From an archaeon (GTDB lineage Archaea > Asgardarchaeota > Heimdallarchaeia > Hodarchaeales > S146-22), in the NCBI GenBank assembly GCA_024276395.1, contig JAJRXH010000641.1, positions 1 through 5,321 on the forward strand: a stretch of DNA of 5,321 nt. Reading direction: 5' to 3'. Position 1 is the first letter of the stretch. Every line of letters begins with the position of its first letter. Under the pieces are notes generated by a model. It was given only the letters and a program-made list of their open reading frames with translations. It searched no databases and had not been told where the DNA came from. The position numbers and the translations under genes are program-made. Of this stretch, positions 1 to 5,221 are shown piece after piece.

Positions 1-1
1 G

Positions 2-1144
2 GGCATCACGCCAATACAGCAATCTCTCATTTTCATTGCTTACCCCACGGCTGAAATACTTACTGTCTCTCTATTTGGAACTCTTTCGGATCGAATTGGT
101 AGAAGACCAATATTTCTAGGAAGCTATCTCATCACCGCAACCAGTCTCATCATTCTCAGCATGGTTAGGGATCCATTATTGATAATGGGGGCAACTGCTT
201 TGTTCGGAATTGGGGCCGCTGCAAAGGTCACCTCCACGTTGGCCTTAATCGCTGATGAATCAACACCTACCACTCGGGGAAGAAACATGGGAATCTATGA
301 CATGTTCACACTCGTGGGACTCGGTGGTGGTTTTGGACTAGGTTTTCTCCTGATGGAATTCTTCGATCCCGATCTAGCTTCCTATTATTTCATTCTTGCC
401 GCTGCGATCCTACTCATTACCGTGGCAATCACGGCAATCTTGTTAACAGAAACACACACGAAAACACGAACTGAAATCTCTCATGATTTCTTTGAATCTC
501 TGAAAACCGTTCTCAGAAACCCCTACATTCGAAAAATACTTCCCATATGGATTCCAATAATCTGTCTTTATGGTATTGTTCTCAACTTTGCCGAATCATT
601 AGCCAGTGAAATTGGACTAAGTCAATTAGATCTCATTCTTGTCCTAGGTATCATCTTTAGTGCCATCCTAATCGGATTTCCCATCCAAGGATACTTATCT
701 GACAAGTATGGCAGAAAACCATTCTTGTACATTGGAATGGTATCATTTGCCATCTTCGTTTCCATCTTGTATGGCACGAAAGATCAGCCAGGATCCTTGA
801 TTTTAATTTCTCCAATTCTTTTCCTTGTGGGTCTCGGTGCTGGAGCATTCGCACCTGCTGCTCTCGCACTACTTGCAGACGTGAGTGAAGCTGATCAATA
901 TGGAGCCAGCATGGGAACATATTCAGTCATTTATGGAATTGGCCTCATCATCGGCCCCATAACTGCTGGATTCGCCATTGAACTTGCTGGATTCATTGGA
1001 TTGCTCGTTGTCGTGTGGATTCTAGCCTTCATTAGCATCGTTGGTACCTATCTCTTACCATTACAAGACATCGAACAGCTAAAGAAGGATCACGTTTCAT
1101 CCACCAAAGCAGCATCAATGAATACCACGGCTGGAGTTGATTAA
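2..1144 (+). CDS. MFS transporter, 5'-truncated by window edge
   Basis: This is the last 380 residues of a major facilitator superfamily secondary transporter of the cell membrane. The reading frame is open from base 2 with no start, so the gene begins outside the window; the ATG at 161 is internal. Two copies of MFS motif A are visible, in the loops after TM2 and TM8: GTLSDRIGRRPIFL at residues 26-39 of the fragment and GYLSDKYGRKPFLY at about 230-243. Each half also has a matching ADxS...GxxMGxY segment (near 84-99 and 296-311), a trace of the ancestral six-helix duplication. A basic and acidic loop (TETHTKTRTEISHDF and following) separates the halves. The fragment probably covers TM2 to TM12, with only the first helix or so missing. 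The substrate cannot be read from sequence; sugar, organic acid and drug transporters share these motifs. The family call is firm, the function open. The FKBP-like gene follows after 68 bp and may be co-transcribed. Confidence 0.93.
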   Translation, partial: GITPIQQSLIFIAYPTAEILTVSLFGTLSDRIGRRPIFLGSYLITATSLIILSMVRDPLLIMGATALFGIGAAAKVTSTLALIADESTPTTRGRNMGIYDMFTLVGLGGGFGLGFLLMEFFDPDLASYYFILAAAILLITVAITAILLTETHTKTRTEISHDFFESLKTVLRNPYIRKILPIWIPIICLYGIVLNFAESLASEIGLSQLDLILVLGIIFSAILIGFPIQGYLSDKYGRKPFLYIGMVSFAIFVSILYGTKDQPGSLILISPILFLVGLGAGAFAPAALALLADVSEADQYGASMGTYSVIYGIGLIIGPITAGFAIELAGFIGLLVVVWILAFISIVGTYLLPLQDIEQLKKDHVSSTKAASMNTTAGVD

Positions 1145-1212
1145 ATCCACTAGTAACACCAAAAAATAAACCATGGAAGGAAAAACGAACATTGATCAAG
1201 AAGTGAGAGAAA
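1145..1212 (+). promoter_or_regulatory. Spacer with weak TATA-like box and ribosome binding site
   Basis: This 68-bp gap lies between the transporter stop and the FKBP-like start. The A-rich stretch at 1161-1170 (AAAAAATAAA) could act as a weak TATA-like element, which would give a leader of about 20-25 nt. GTGAGAG at 1203-1209 partly matches the archaeal Shine-Dalgarno GGTGA and is spaced correctly for the ATG at 1213. No T-rich terminator separates the genes, so read-through from the transporter is equally possible. Confidence 0.3.
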
Positions 1213-1971
1213 ATGACAGGCAAGATCTTTTCAATCAAGCAACAAGTTTTCATCATCAGCATATTCATAACAATCCTTGTAATAGCTGGCACCACACTTG
1301 GAAGTTCTGCTAGCAATGATACCGTTGAATACGGAGATGTAGTCGATGTCTTCTATTGGTTGTATCTCAATCCTAACTATTCTGGATCGTCATATGCAAA
1401 CGGGACCATCAAATACATCTACGTGAGCCAAGGAAAGACTGTACCTCCAGATGTTCAGAAAAAGTATCCCGATGCTAAAGCCACGTATCTAGAAGATTTC
1501 AAGACGAATTTAGTTGGAATGAAAGTGGGAGAGACAAAAAGATTCATGATACCAGCAGAGAGAGGATATACAGATCCTCAATCCGGTGGCGATCTATATA
1601 ACAAGGACTTGTATTTTCAAGTCAAGCTATTAAAAATCGTGTATAAAGCACCACCGGGTGGTGGCGGTACGAACAACAACCAAGACTTTTTCAAGAGCAA
1701 CAGCACCCTATTATTACTCTTAGGAACCATCCTCGCTGTTACGACATTCGTCGGATTTTATAATTATAAAAAAGCATCTGAAAGAAAGAAACTCGGCGAA
1801 ACGGCAGCATTACCTTCAACCACAAAAACCATCCAAAGCAGTTATGGAAAGTCATTAGACTCACTGAAAGAATTAAGTCGCACGCTAAACAAAACAGCAA
1901 CCTCTAGCAAGAACATCCCCTCAAAAACAAAAATAAAACCACGAGTAAGATCCTCTAAATCTAAAAAATAA
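1213..1971 (+). CDS. Membrane-anchored extracytoplasmic FKBP-like protein
   Basis: A 252-residue protein with a readable topology. Residues 11-30 are a hydrophobic N-terminal signal or anchor. About 38-145 is an FKBP-like domain (VEYGDVVDVFYWLYL, then LVGMKVGETKRFMIPAERGY at 100-119, and LYFQVKLLKI at 133-142). A Gly/Asn-rich linker (147-156) follows, then a second membrane segment (165-183) and a Lys/Ser/Thr-rich basic tail (185-252). The positive-inside rule puts the FKBP domain outside and the tail in the cytoplasm. Four of five N-X-S/T sequons (N35, N55, N63, N163) lie in the predicted outside part, consistent with archaeal surface glycosylation. FKBP domains catalyse peptidyl-prolyl isomerisation or act as chaperones. 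Here the usual Phe-Asp of the active site and the PPxxAYG loop are not recognisable (PAERGYT instead), so enzyme activity is doubtful. The N-terminal helix might be cleaved near SSAS (31-34), leaving only the C-terminal anchor. The fold call is fairly sure; the role is unknown. Confidence 0.8.
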   Translation: MTGKIFSIKQQVFIISIFITILVIAGTTLGSSASNDTVEYGDVVDVFYWLYLNPNYSGSSYANGTIKYIYVSQGKTVPPDVQKKYPDAKATYLEDFKTNLVGMKVGETKRFMIPAERGYTDPQSGGDLYNKDLYFQVKLLKIVYKAPPGGGGTNNNQDFFKSNSTLLLLLGTILAVTTFVGFYNYKKASERKKLGETAALPSTTKTIQSSYGKSLDSLKELSRTLNKTATSSKNIPSKTKIKPRVRSSKSKK

Positions 1972-1980
1972 AATAAAAAG
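1963..1980 (-). terminator. T-rich terminator for the minus-strand acyl-CoA dehydrogenase
   Basis: On the minus strand this reads as three T runs (CTTTTTATTTTATTTTTT), about 90 nt past the acyl-CoA dehydrogenase stop. It overlaps the last codons and stop of the convergent FKBP-like gene, so the two transcription units would have overlapping 3' ends. The A-richness could also simply reflect the Lys codons of that gene's tail. Confidence 0.4.
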
Positions 1981-1993
1981 AATTTTCTTCACT

Positions 1994-2020
1994 TTCTTTC
2001 TGTTTTTTTCCTTTTTTATC
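1994..2020 (+). terminator. T-rich terminator after the FKBP-like gene
   Basis: Pyrimidine-rich sequence begins 23 bp after the FKBP-like stop and includes runs of seven T (2003-2009) and six T (2012-2017). Archaeal RNA polymerase terminates at oligo-T tracts without needing a hairpin, so this is a good candidate for ending the plus-strand transcript before it meets the convergent acyl-CoA dehydrogenase gene. Confidence 0.6.
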
Positions 2021-2066
2021 TATCATCAAAGTACAAATGACTCATTTTTGCCTTTCAGAAAGAAGT

Positions 2067-3275
2067 CTATTCTGGAAGATAGGGAGGTAATTCTCGACGT
2101 AAAGGCTTATCCTTACGGTAACCTAGGGCATAATTTGCCTGAATCAACTTGTGAATTTCCCTTGTTCCTTCGTAAATCACCGCACCGCGAGCATTACGCC
2201 AAAACCGTTCAACCGGAAATTCAGCAGAATATCCATATGCACCATGTATTTCAATGGCCATGTCAGCACACTTCAAGGCAACGTCACAAGCATGCCACTT
2301 TGCCAAGGAAGTTTCTCTAGTATTACGGATTCCCTTGTTTTTCATCCAGCCTGCTCTGTACACCAGAAGCCGGGAAGTTTCTATTCCTCTCACCATTTCA
2401 GCAATCATTTCCTTAACTAATTGGTGCTCAGCAATGGGTTTTCCAAAAGTCTTCCTTTCTTTAGCGTACTTGATGCTGGCATCGAGGGCAGCTCGTGCTA
2501 AACCGACAGCACCCGCGGCCACGGTAAAACGACCATTATCCAAGCAGCTCATTGCTATCTTAAATCCTTCACCTTCTTCTCCAATTAGATTATCTGCAGG
2601 CACCTCCACGTTATCCAAGAAAATTTCTCCAGTATTTCCTGCTCTTACACCTAGTTTATCCTTGATAGGTCTAGTTGATACGCCTTTAAACTTTCTTTCA
2701 ACAAGAAACGCTGATATTCCTCGATGTGGGGGATCTGCCTGAGGATTGGTCTTAGCAAATATTAAGAATTGATCCGCAACATCAGCCAGTGAAATCCAAG
2801 TCTTACTTCCGTTTAGAATGTAAAAATCTCCATCTTTTTTAGCTGTCGTTCGTAACGATGCAACATCTGATCCAGCACCCGGTTCTGTTAGACCAAATGC
2901 ACCAATTTTTTCACCACGACATTGTGGTTCCAAGAATTTCTCCCGTTGTTCTTCTGTACCCCATTGATACAAACCCGTGCCACTTAGACCTACATGGACA
3001 GACATCACGACGCGCAAGGACGTATCGACATATTCTAGTTCTTCACACGCCAATGCTAGGGATATCCAATCCATCCCCGCACCACCATACTTGGTAGGGA
3101 AAGGTAGCCCAAGTAATCCTAACTCTGCCATTCCCCTTACCAAGCTAGGATCATATTTGTGTTTTTTATCCAATTCAGCTATCTTAGGAGCTGCTGCTTT
3201 TTGTGCCCATTCACGAACAGCTTCCTGCAACGCTTTTTGTTCATCAGTTAACTCGAAATCTATCATTCTAAGCAC
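2067..3275 (-). CDS. Acyl-CoA dehydrogenase (FAD-dependent)
   Basis: Complete FAD flavoprotein of 399-402 residues, the usual family length. It oxidises an acyl-CoA thioester to the 2-enoyl-CoA in the cytoplasm and normally passes electrons to electron-transfer flavoprotein. Counting from the upstream GTG, the N-terminal helical domain is about 5-120. The first signature GLTEPGAGSDVAS is at 128-140 and the FAD-contacting KTWIS at 158-162. The middle beta-domain runs to about 230, followed by LDNGRF (245-250), RKTFG (274-278) with Q285, and GAYGY (345-349). IYEGT (367-371) carries the catalytic base, Glu369. A Pro/Lys/Arg-rich tail of about 20 residues follows the usual end. The start is more likely the ATG at 3266 (MIDFELTDEQ, a typical family start), because AAGGGTG (plus 3273-3279) sits about seven bases upstream; GTG 3275 lies inside that site. 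Chain length and branching specificity cannot be read. No partner beta-oxidation gene is in view. Confidence 0.96.
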   Translation of the reverse strand: MLRMIDFELTDEQKALQEAVREWAQKAAAPKIAELDKKHKYDPSLVRGMAELGLLGLPFPTKYGGAGMDWISLALACEELEYVDTSLRVVMSVHVGLSGTGLYQWGTEEQREKFLEPQCRGEKIGAFGLTEPGAGSDVASLRTTAKKDGDFYILNGSKTWISLADVADQFLIFAKTNPQADPPHRGISAFLVERKFKGVSTRPIKDKLGVRAGNTGEIFLDNVEVPADNLIGEEGEGFKIAMSCLDNGRFTVAAGAVGLARAALDASIKYAKERKTFGKPIAEHQLVKEMIAEMVRGIETSRLLVYRAGWMKNKGIRNTRETSLAKWHACDVALKCADMAIEIHGAYGYSAEFPVERFWRNARGAVIYEGTREIHKLIQANYALGYRKDKPLRRELPPYLPE

Positions 3276-3442
3276 CCTTCAAACCAATTTTAACCAAGCT
3301 CATGTTCCAGTTAATGATGAATCTCAAAAGTCTGATGGTGATTATCATTAGATTCCTTTTTCACTAACGGTAATACTTAACGTGATGATAAAGTAAGGAG
3401 ACAACAAGTCGCTCTAAATCGATGTTTAACGCATAACATCCA

Positions 3443-3450
3443 TTTAAATA
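3443..3450 (+). promoter_or_regulatory. TATA-like box TTTAAATA in the divergent gap
   Basis: TTTAAATA is close to the ideal archaeal TATA box. On the plus strand transcription would start near 3470-3476, right at the dyad 3477-3489, leaving about 195 nt before the first nob1 start. The box is nearly symmetric and could instead serve the minus strand, giving the acyl-CoA dehydrogenase a leader of about 150 nt. Both leaders are long for archaea. A small RNA starting here is a third option. Confidence 0.4.
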
Positions 3451-3540
3451 ATTTTATCGACATTTAATGACCTTTTATCAATCATTGATTTGCGGACTTT
3501 GAAAAATTCTAAAAACTACTACTACACAAATTATGATTGG

Positions 3541-3640
3541 AAAGAAACCGCCCTTGACCACGGATAATCCCACGAGATCTCGTGTTTCATCCTCACGACG
3601 CGAGGAGCGATATCAGTCTCAATGATGACTCGATGATGAT
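3541..3640 (+). ncRNA. Possible structured RNA or leader (tentative)
   Basis: This segment is GC-richer than its AT-rich surroundings and holds two adjacent potential hairpins. The first is a 5-bp stem CACGA/TCGTG closing a GATC loop (3571-3584); the second is TCCTC/GAGGA with a seven-base loop (3590-3606). A TATA-like box lies about 90-100 bp upstream. In AT-rich archaea such islands can be small RNAs. No known RNA family, tRNA, or complete C/D or H/ACA box set was recognised, and the strand is a guess from the TATA position. It could equally be an operator region or chance. Confidence 0.2.
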
Positions 3641-3667
3641 GCACAAAATTCGCAAATCACCTACAAG

Positions 3668-4318
3668 ATGACGTTATTGACAAGACTGAGAAAAGAAAAA
3701 AATGGAAAAAACAACAAAAGTTGGCCAAGAGAAATGGAAAAGAAACCCAGTTGCTGGATTCTAGATGCGGGTCCCTTGCTAGAACAATTTCCAGTTGAAA
3801 GTCTCGTCCACTCTGCTGCCATTAATCTCAGTTCTTCACCAACTCATCAACCTTCCTCATTTGTCTGCACGACATCCAACATCGTGAAAGAGGTAAAATC
3901 CGATTACGCAAGAGCCCTTCTCGAGTCTAGAATCAGAAATGGCCTCATTAAGATTCTCGATCCAAACCCAAAAACACTACAATCAATAAAAAAGCAGCTA
4001 CAAAAAAACGGCTCTTGGTGGATATTATCACCAGCAGACCGTGAAATTCTTGCATTGGCCATCGAACTAAAAAAAACACATCAACCCATCCTCATCACAA
4101 ATGACTTCGAAATACAAAATGCATGCTCGTTGTTACACATCACCTGGCAAGAATTCAACCGAATCGGGAATAGAAAGCCAAAAATCAAGGATCAAATCAA
4201 ATGGATTTTCCAGTGCACTCAATGTAAGCGAAAATATAGAGCTTTTACACCAAATTGCCCCAATTGTGGAGGAAAATTAAAAAGAAAGGTTAAAAAAATC
4301 AGAAAAATCCCAGAATAA
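3668..4318 (+). CDS. nob1: Nob1-type rRNA maturation endonuclease (PIN + zinc ribbon)
   Basis: Nob1 is the PIN-domain endoribonuclease that cuts the 3' end of small-subunit rRNA in late 30S/40S maturation. Counted from this ATG, the PIN domain begins at WILDAGPLLE (30-39) with acidic Asp33. It continues through TSNIVKEV (69-76, Glu75), SPADREILALAIEL (121-134, Asp124) and LITNDFEIQNA (142-152, Asp146), so the expected metal-binding acidic set is present. A C-terminal zinc ribbon follows with Cys183, Cys186, Cys197 and Cys200 (CTQC and CPNC), then a very basic end that suits rRNA contact. This domain order and the LITND motif identify the family. The start is uncertain: archaeal Nob1 usually begins a few residues before the first Asp, so ATG 3734 (MEKKPSCWILDAG, 194 aa) is a good alternative and the 22 preceding residues are low-complexity and basic. 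Neither start has a clear Shine-Dalgarno. rpl38e follows after 114 bp. Confidence 0.9.
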   Translation: MTLLTRLRKEKNGKNNKSWPREMEKKPSCWILDAGPLLEQFPVESLVHSAAINLSSSPTHQPSSFVCTTSNIVKEVKSDYARALLESRIRNGLIKILDPNPKTLQSIKKQLQKNGSWWILSPADREILALAIELKKTHQPILITNDFEIQNACSLLHITWQEFNRIGNRKPKIKDQIKWIFQCTQCKRKYRAFTPNCPNCGGKLKRKVKKIRKIPE

Positions 4319-4332
4319 CCAGCAACCGCATC

Positions 4333-4340
4333 TTTAAAAA
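4333..4340 (+). promoter_or_regulatory. TATA-like box upstream of rpl38e
   Basis: TTTAAAAA lies 14 bp after the nob1 stop and predicts a transcription start around 4360-4363. That gives rpl38e a leader of about 70 nt. The predicted start coincides with ATG 4361 of a 19-codon ORF (4361-4420). Called by pattern and spacing only. Confidence 0.4.
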
Positions 4341-4432
4341 GAGCTTGTTTCCTCGTTACCATGAAAAGAAGTAAGTTAAATGACTTGCTGACAAAAATTA
4401 TCACAAAAGAGCAAGGATGAGAGGGATTCTTT

Positions 4433-4648
4433 ATGCCTGAAGAGATTTATGAATTGGAAGATTTTTTACAACTTGTTCCCCTTGCTACAGAATGCCGAGT
4501 CAAGCCTGTGAGAAAAGAAAACATCACTAAAGTGAAACTAAGAACACGACAACGTCTCTACACCTTTAAAGTTGAGAACAAGGGACTAAATGCCCTCCTA
4601 GACCAGATAAAAAAACTCAACAAGAACATCACCATTGAAAACTTGTAG
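4433..4648 (+). CDS. rpl38e: Large-subunit ribosomal protein eL38 (L38e)
   Basis: A 71-residue protein matching the small eukaryote/archaea-type ribosomal protein eL38 along its whole length. It has the typical opening MPEEIYELEDFLQL, a basic middle (CRVKPVRKENITKVKLRTRQ), the RLYTFKV strand that corresponds to the family's LYTLVV, and a C-terminal helix ending in ITIENL. It is a structural component of the large ribosomal subunit. The family is shared with eukaryotes and patchy in archaea. The ATG at 4433 is supported by the purine-rich GAGAGGG (4420-4426), about six bases upstream. A 19-codon ORF (4361-4420) lies in the leader. The gene sits downstream of nob1, another ribosome-related gene, but with its own TATA-like box. 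The call rests on recognition of a short protein, but the motif match is good. Confidence 0.88.
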   Translation: MPEEIYELEDFLQLVPLATECRVKPVRKENITKVKLRTRQRLYTFKVENKGLNALLDQIKKLNKNITIENL

Positions 4649-4673
4649 GAACGAACGCTCCATCTCCATATCA

Positions 4674-4684
4674 TTTTTCTTTCT
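4674..4684 (+). terminator. Possible T-rich terminator after rpl38e
   Basis: TTTTTCTTTCT, with runs of five and three T, starts 26 bases after the rpl38e stop. The tract is modest, but it sits where an archaeal oligo-T terminator would be expected and is followed by a separate TATA-like box for the next gene. Confidence 0.4.
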
Positions 4685-4713
4685 CCCAGCTAGATTTCCC
4701 CACCACCACGCCC

Positions 4714-4735
4714 AAGGAACCAATTCCTTTATTAA
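4714..4735 (+). promoter_or_regulatory. TATA-like box with overlapping dyad upstream of the UPF0147 gene
   Basis: TTTATTAA (4728-4735) predicts a transcription start near 4757-4760 and a leader of about 40 nt. Directly upstream, and overlapping it by two bases, is a perfect inverted repeat AAGGAA-CCAA-TTCCTT (4714-4729). This covers the position where transcription factor B would contact DNA. It could be an operator, or part of the 3' end of the rpl38e transcript. Confidence 0.35.
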
Positions 4736-4786
4736 GAAGTAGTTCTCATAGTTACATGAAACAACATTCTTCTCTCGCATCCACTA

Positions 4787-4794
4787 GGAGGAGG
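4787..4794 (+). promoter_or_regulatory. Strong Shine-Dalgarno for the UPF0147 gene
   Basis: GGAGGAGG is the strongest ribosome binding site in the window. It lies five bases before GTG 4800 and eight before TTG 4803, so it fixes the start of this gene at one of these non-ATG codons. GTG is the better choice. Confidence 0.75.
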
Positions 4795-4799
4795 TTAAC

Positions 4800-5081
4800 G
4801 TGTTGAGTGAAACAAAAACCTCTAAAGACAAAAAACTCGAACAAGCCATGCAAATCCTCATGTCCATTGTTAATGATAATACTGTTCCCCGTAACATTCG
4901 TCGCGCAGCCAAGGAAGCTCATGACCACCTGACCGATGAGTCAGAACAAGCCGCAGTCCGTGCTAATCAGAGCATTTCTGTCCTTGATGAAATTTCACAA
5001 GATCCAAATTGTCCTATTTATGCACGAACCCGAATATGGCAAGCTGTCTCCATTTTAGAAACCATCCGAGACGAGGCATGA
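4800..5081 (+). CDS. UPF0147 family protein
   Basis: A 93-residue, apparently all-helical cytoplasmic protein of the archaeal UPF0147 family (COG1698), at the usual family length. No biochemical function is established to my knowledge. The family hallmark is seen twice: NDNTVPRNIRRAAKEA (25-40) and QDPNCPIYARTRIWQA (67-82). The two copies align at an exact 42-residue offset (I19/V61, L20/L62, I23/I65, D26/D68, P30/P72, R34/R76), so the protein looks like two related helix-turn-helix units, reminiscent of HEAT-type repeats. The start is GTG, set by the strong Shine-Dalgarno just upstream. The N-terminus (SETKTSKDKK) is polar and probably flexible. It has its own TATA-like box. Its stop TGA overlaps an ATG (5078) in the frame that leads into the Nre-family gene. 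Family identity is fairly sure; function unknown. Confidence 0.88.
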   Translation: MLSETKTSKDKKLEQAMQILMSIVNDNTVPRNIRRAAKEAHDHLTDESEQAAVRANQSISVLDEISQDPNCPIYARTRIWQAVSILETIRDEA

Positions 5082-5098
5082 TCCAGAACCATCAGATC

Positions 5099-5117
5099 TT
5101 TCTTTTCTTCTTCTTTA
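5099..5117 (+). terminator. Possible T-rich terminator after the UPF0147 gene
   Basis: A pyrimidine tract of T runs broken by single C (TTTCTTTTCTTCTTCTTTA) begins 17 bases after the stop. It resembles archaeal T-rich terminators, although no run exceeds four T. It would separate this gene from the Nre-family gene and argues against reading the tract as coding. Confidence 0.35.
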
Positions 5118-5221
5118 TCTTGTTGATGCATGATAATCAATTGACTAGAAATGAAAAGATTTCTCATTTTCTAAGAATTCTCACGTATCTCCATCGCGTG
5201 ATGTTCTTATCAAGTAAAAGG

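Larger units (their letters stand above)
3276..3667. other. Divergent intergenic region, no convincing gene
   Basis: This gap separates the 5' ends of the acyl-CoA dehydrogenase (minus) and nob1 (plus). No ORF of believable length or family was recognised. It holds a TATA-like box (3443-3450), an inverted repeat GATGTT/AACATC (3421-3440), a 13-bp dyad ATCAATCATTGAT (3477-3489), a perfect 14-bp palindrome CACGAGATCTCGTG (3571-3584), and a 5-bp stem TCCTC/GAGGA with a seven-base loop (3590-3606). The stretch at about 3541-3620 is visibly richer in G and C than its surroundings. The rest is AT-rich with nothing further seen. Confidence 0.6.

Noticed and set aside
161..1144. Transporter starting at ATG 161
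   Set aside because: The frame is open back to base 2 and encodes the first MFS motif A (GTLSDRIGRRPIFL) upstream of this Met, so ATG 161 is internal.
1173..1313. 46-codon ORF starting at ATG 1173, overlapping the FKBP-like start
   Set aside because: It is out of frame with a better-supported gene, rich in His/Asn/Gln from the shadow frame, and has no family resemblance.
2254..2742. 162-codon ORF on the plus strand inside the acyl-CoA dehydrogenase gene, plus several shorter ones nearby
   Set aside because: They are antisense to a complete gene with clear family motifs, and their translations show no recognisable domain. They are shadows of the true frame.
3314..3335. C/D-box small RNA: ATGATGA (3314-3320) followed 11 bases later by CTGA (3332-3335)
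   Set aside because: One box pair with good spacing is present, but no good C' and D pair or closing stem follows, and it lies just upstream of the acyl-CoA dehydrogenase gene. Similar lone C-box matches occur at 3382-3388, 3622-3628 and 3633-3639 without D boxes.
3533..3625. 30-codon ORF (MIGKKPPLTTDN...) in the divergent gap, in the same frame as nob1
   Set aside because: It has no Shine-Dalgarno, resembles no known family, and is cut from nob1 by two in-frame TGA codons. Nob1 does not need such an extension.
3541..3640. tRNA gene in the GC-richer stretch
   Set aside because: No acceptor, anticodon and T-arm arrangement, and no GGTTCRA-type T-loop motif, could be found on either strand.
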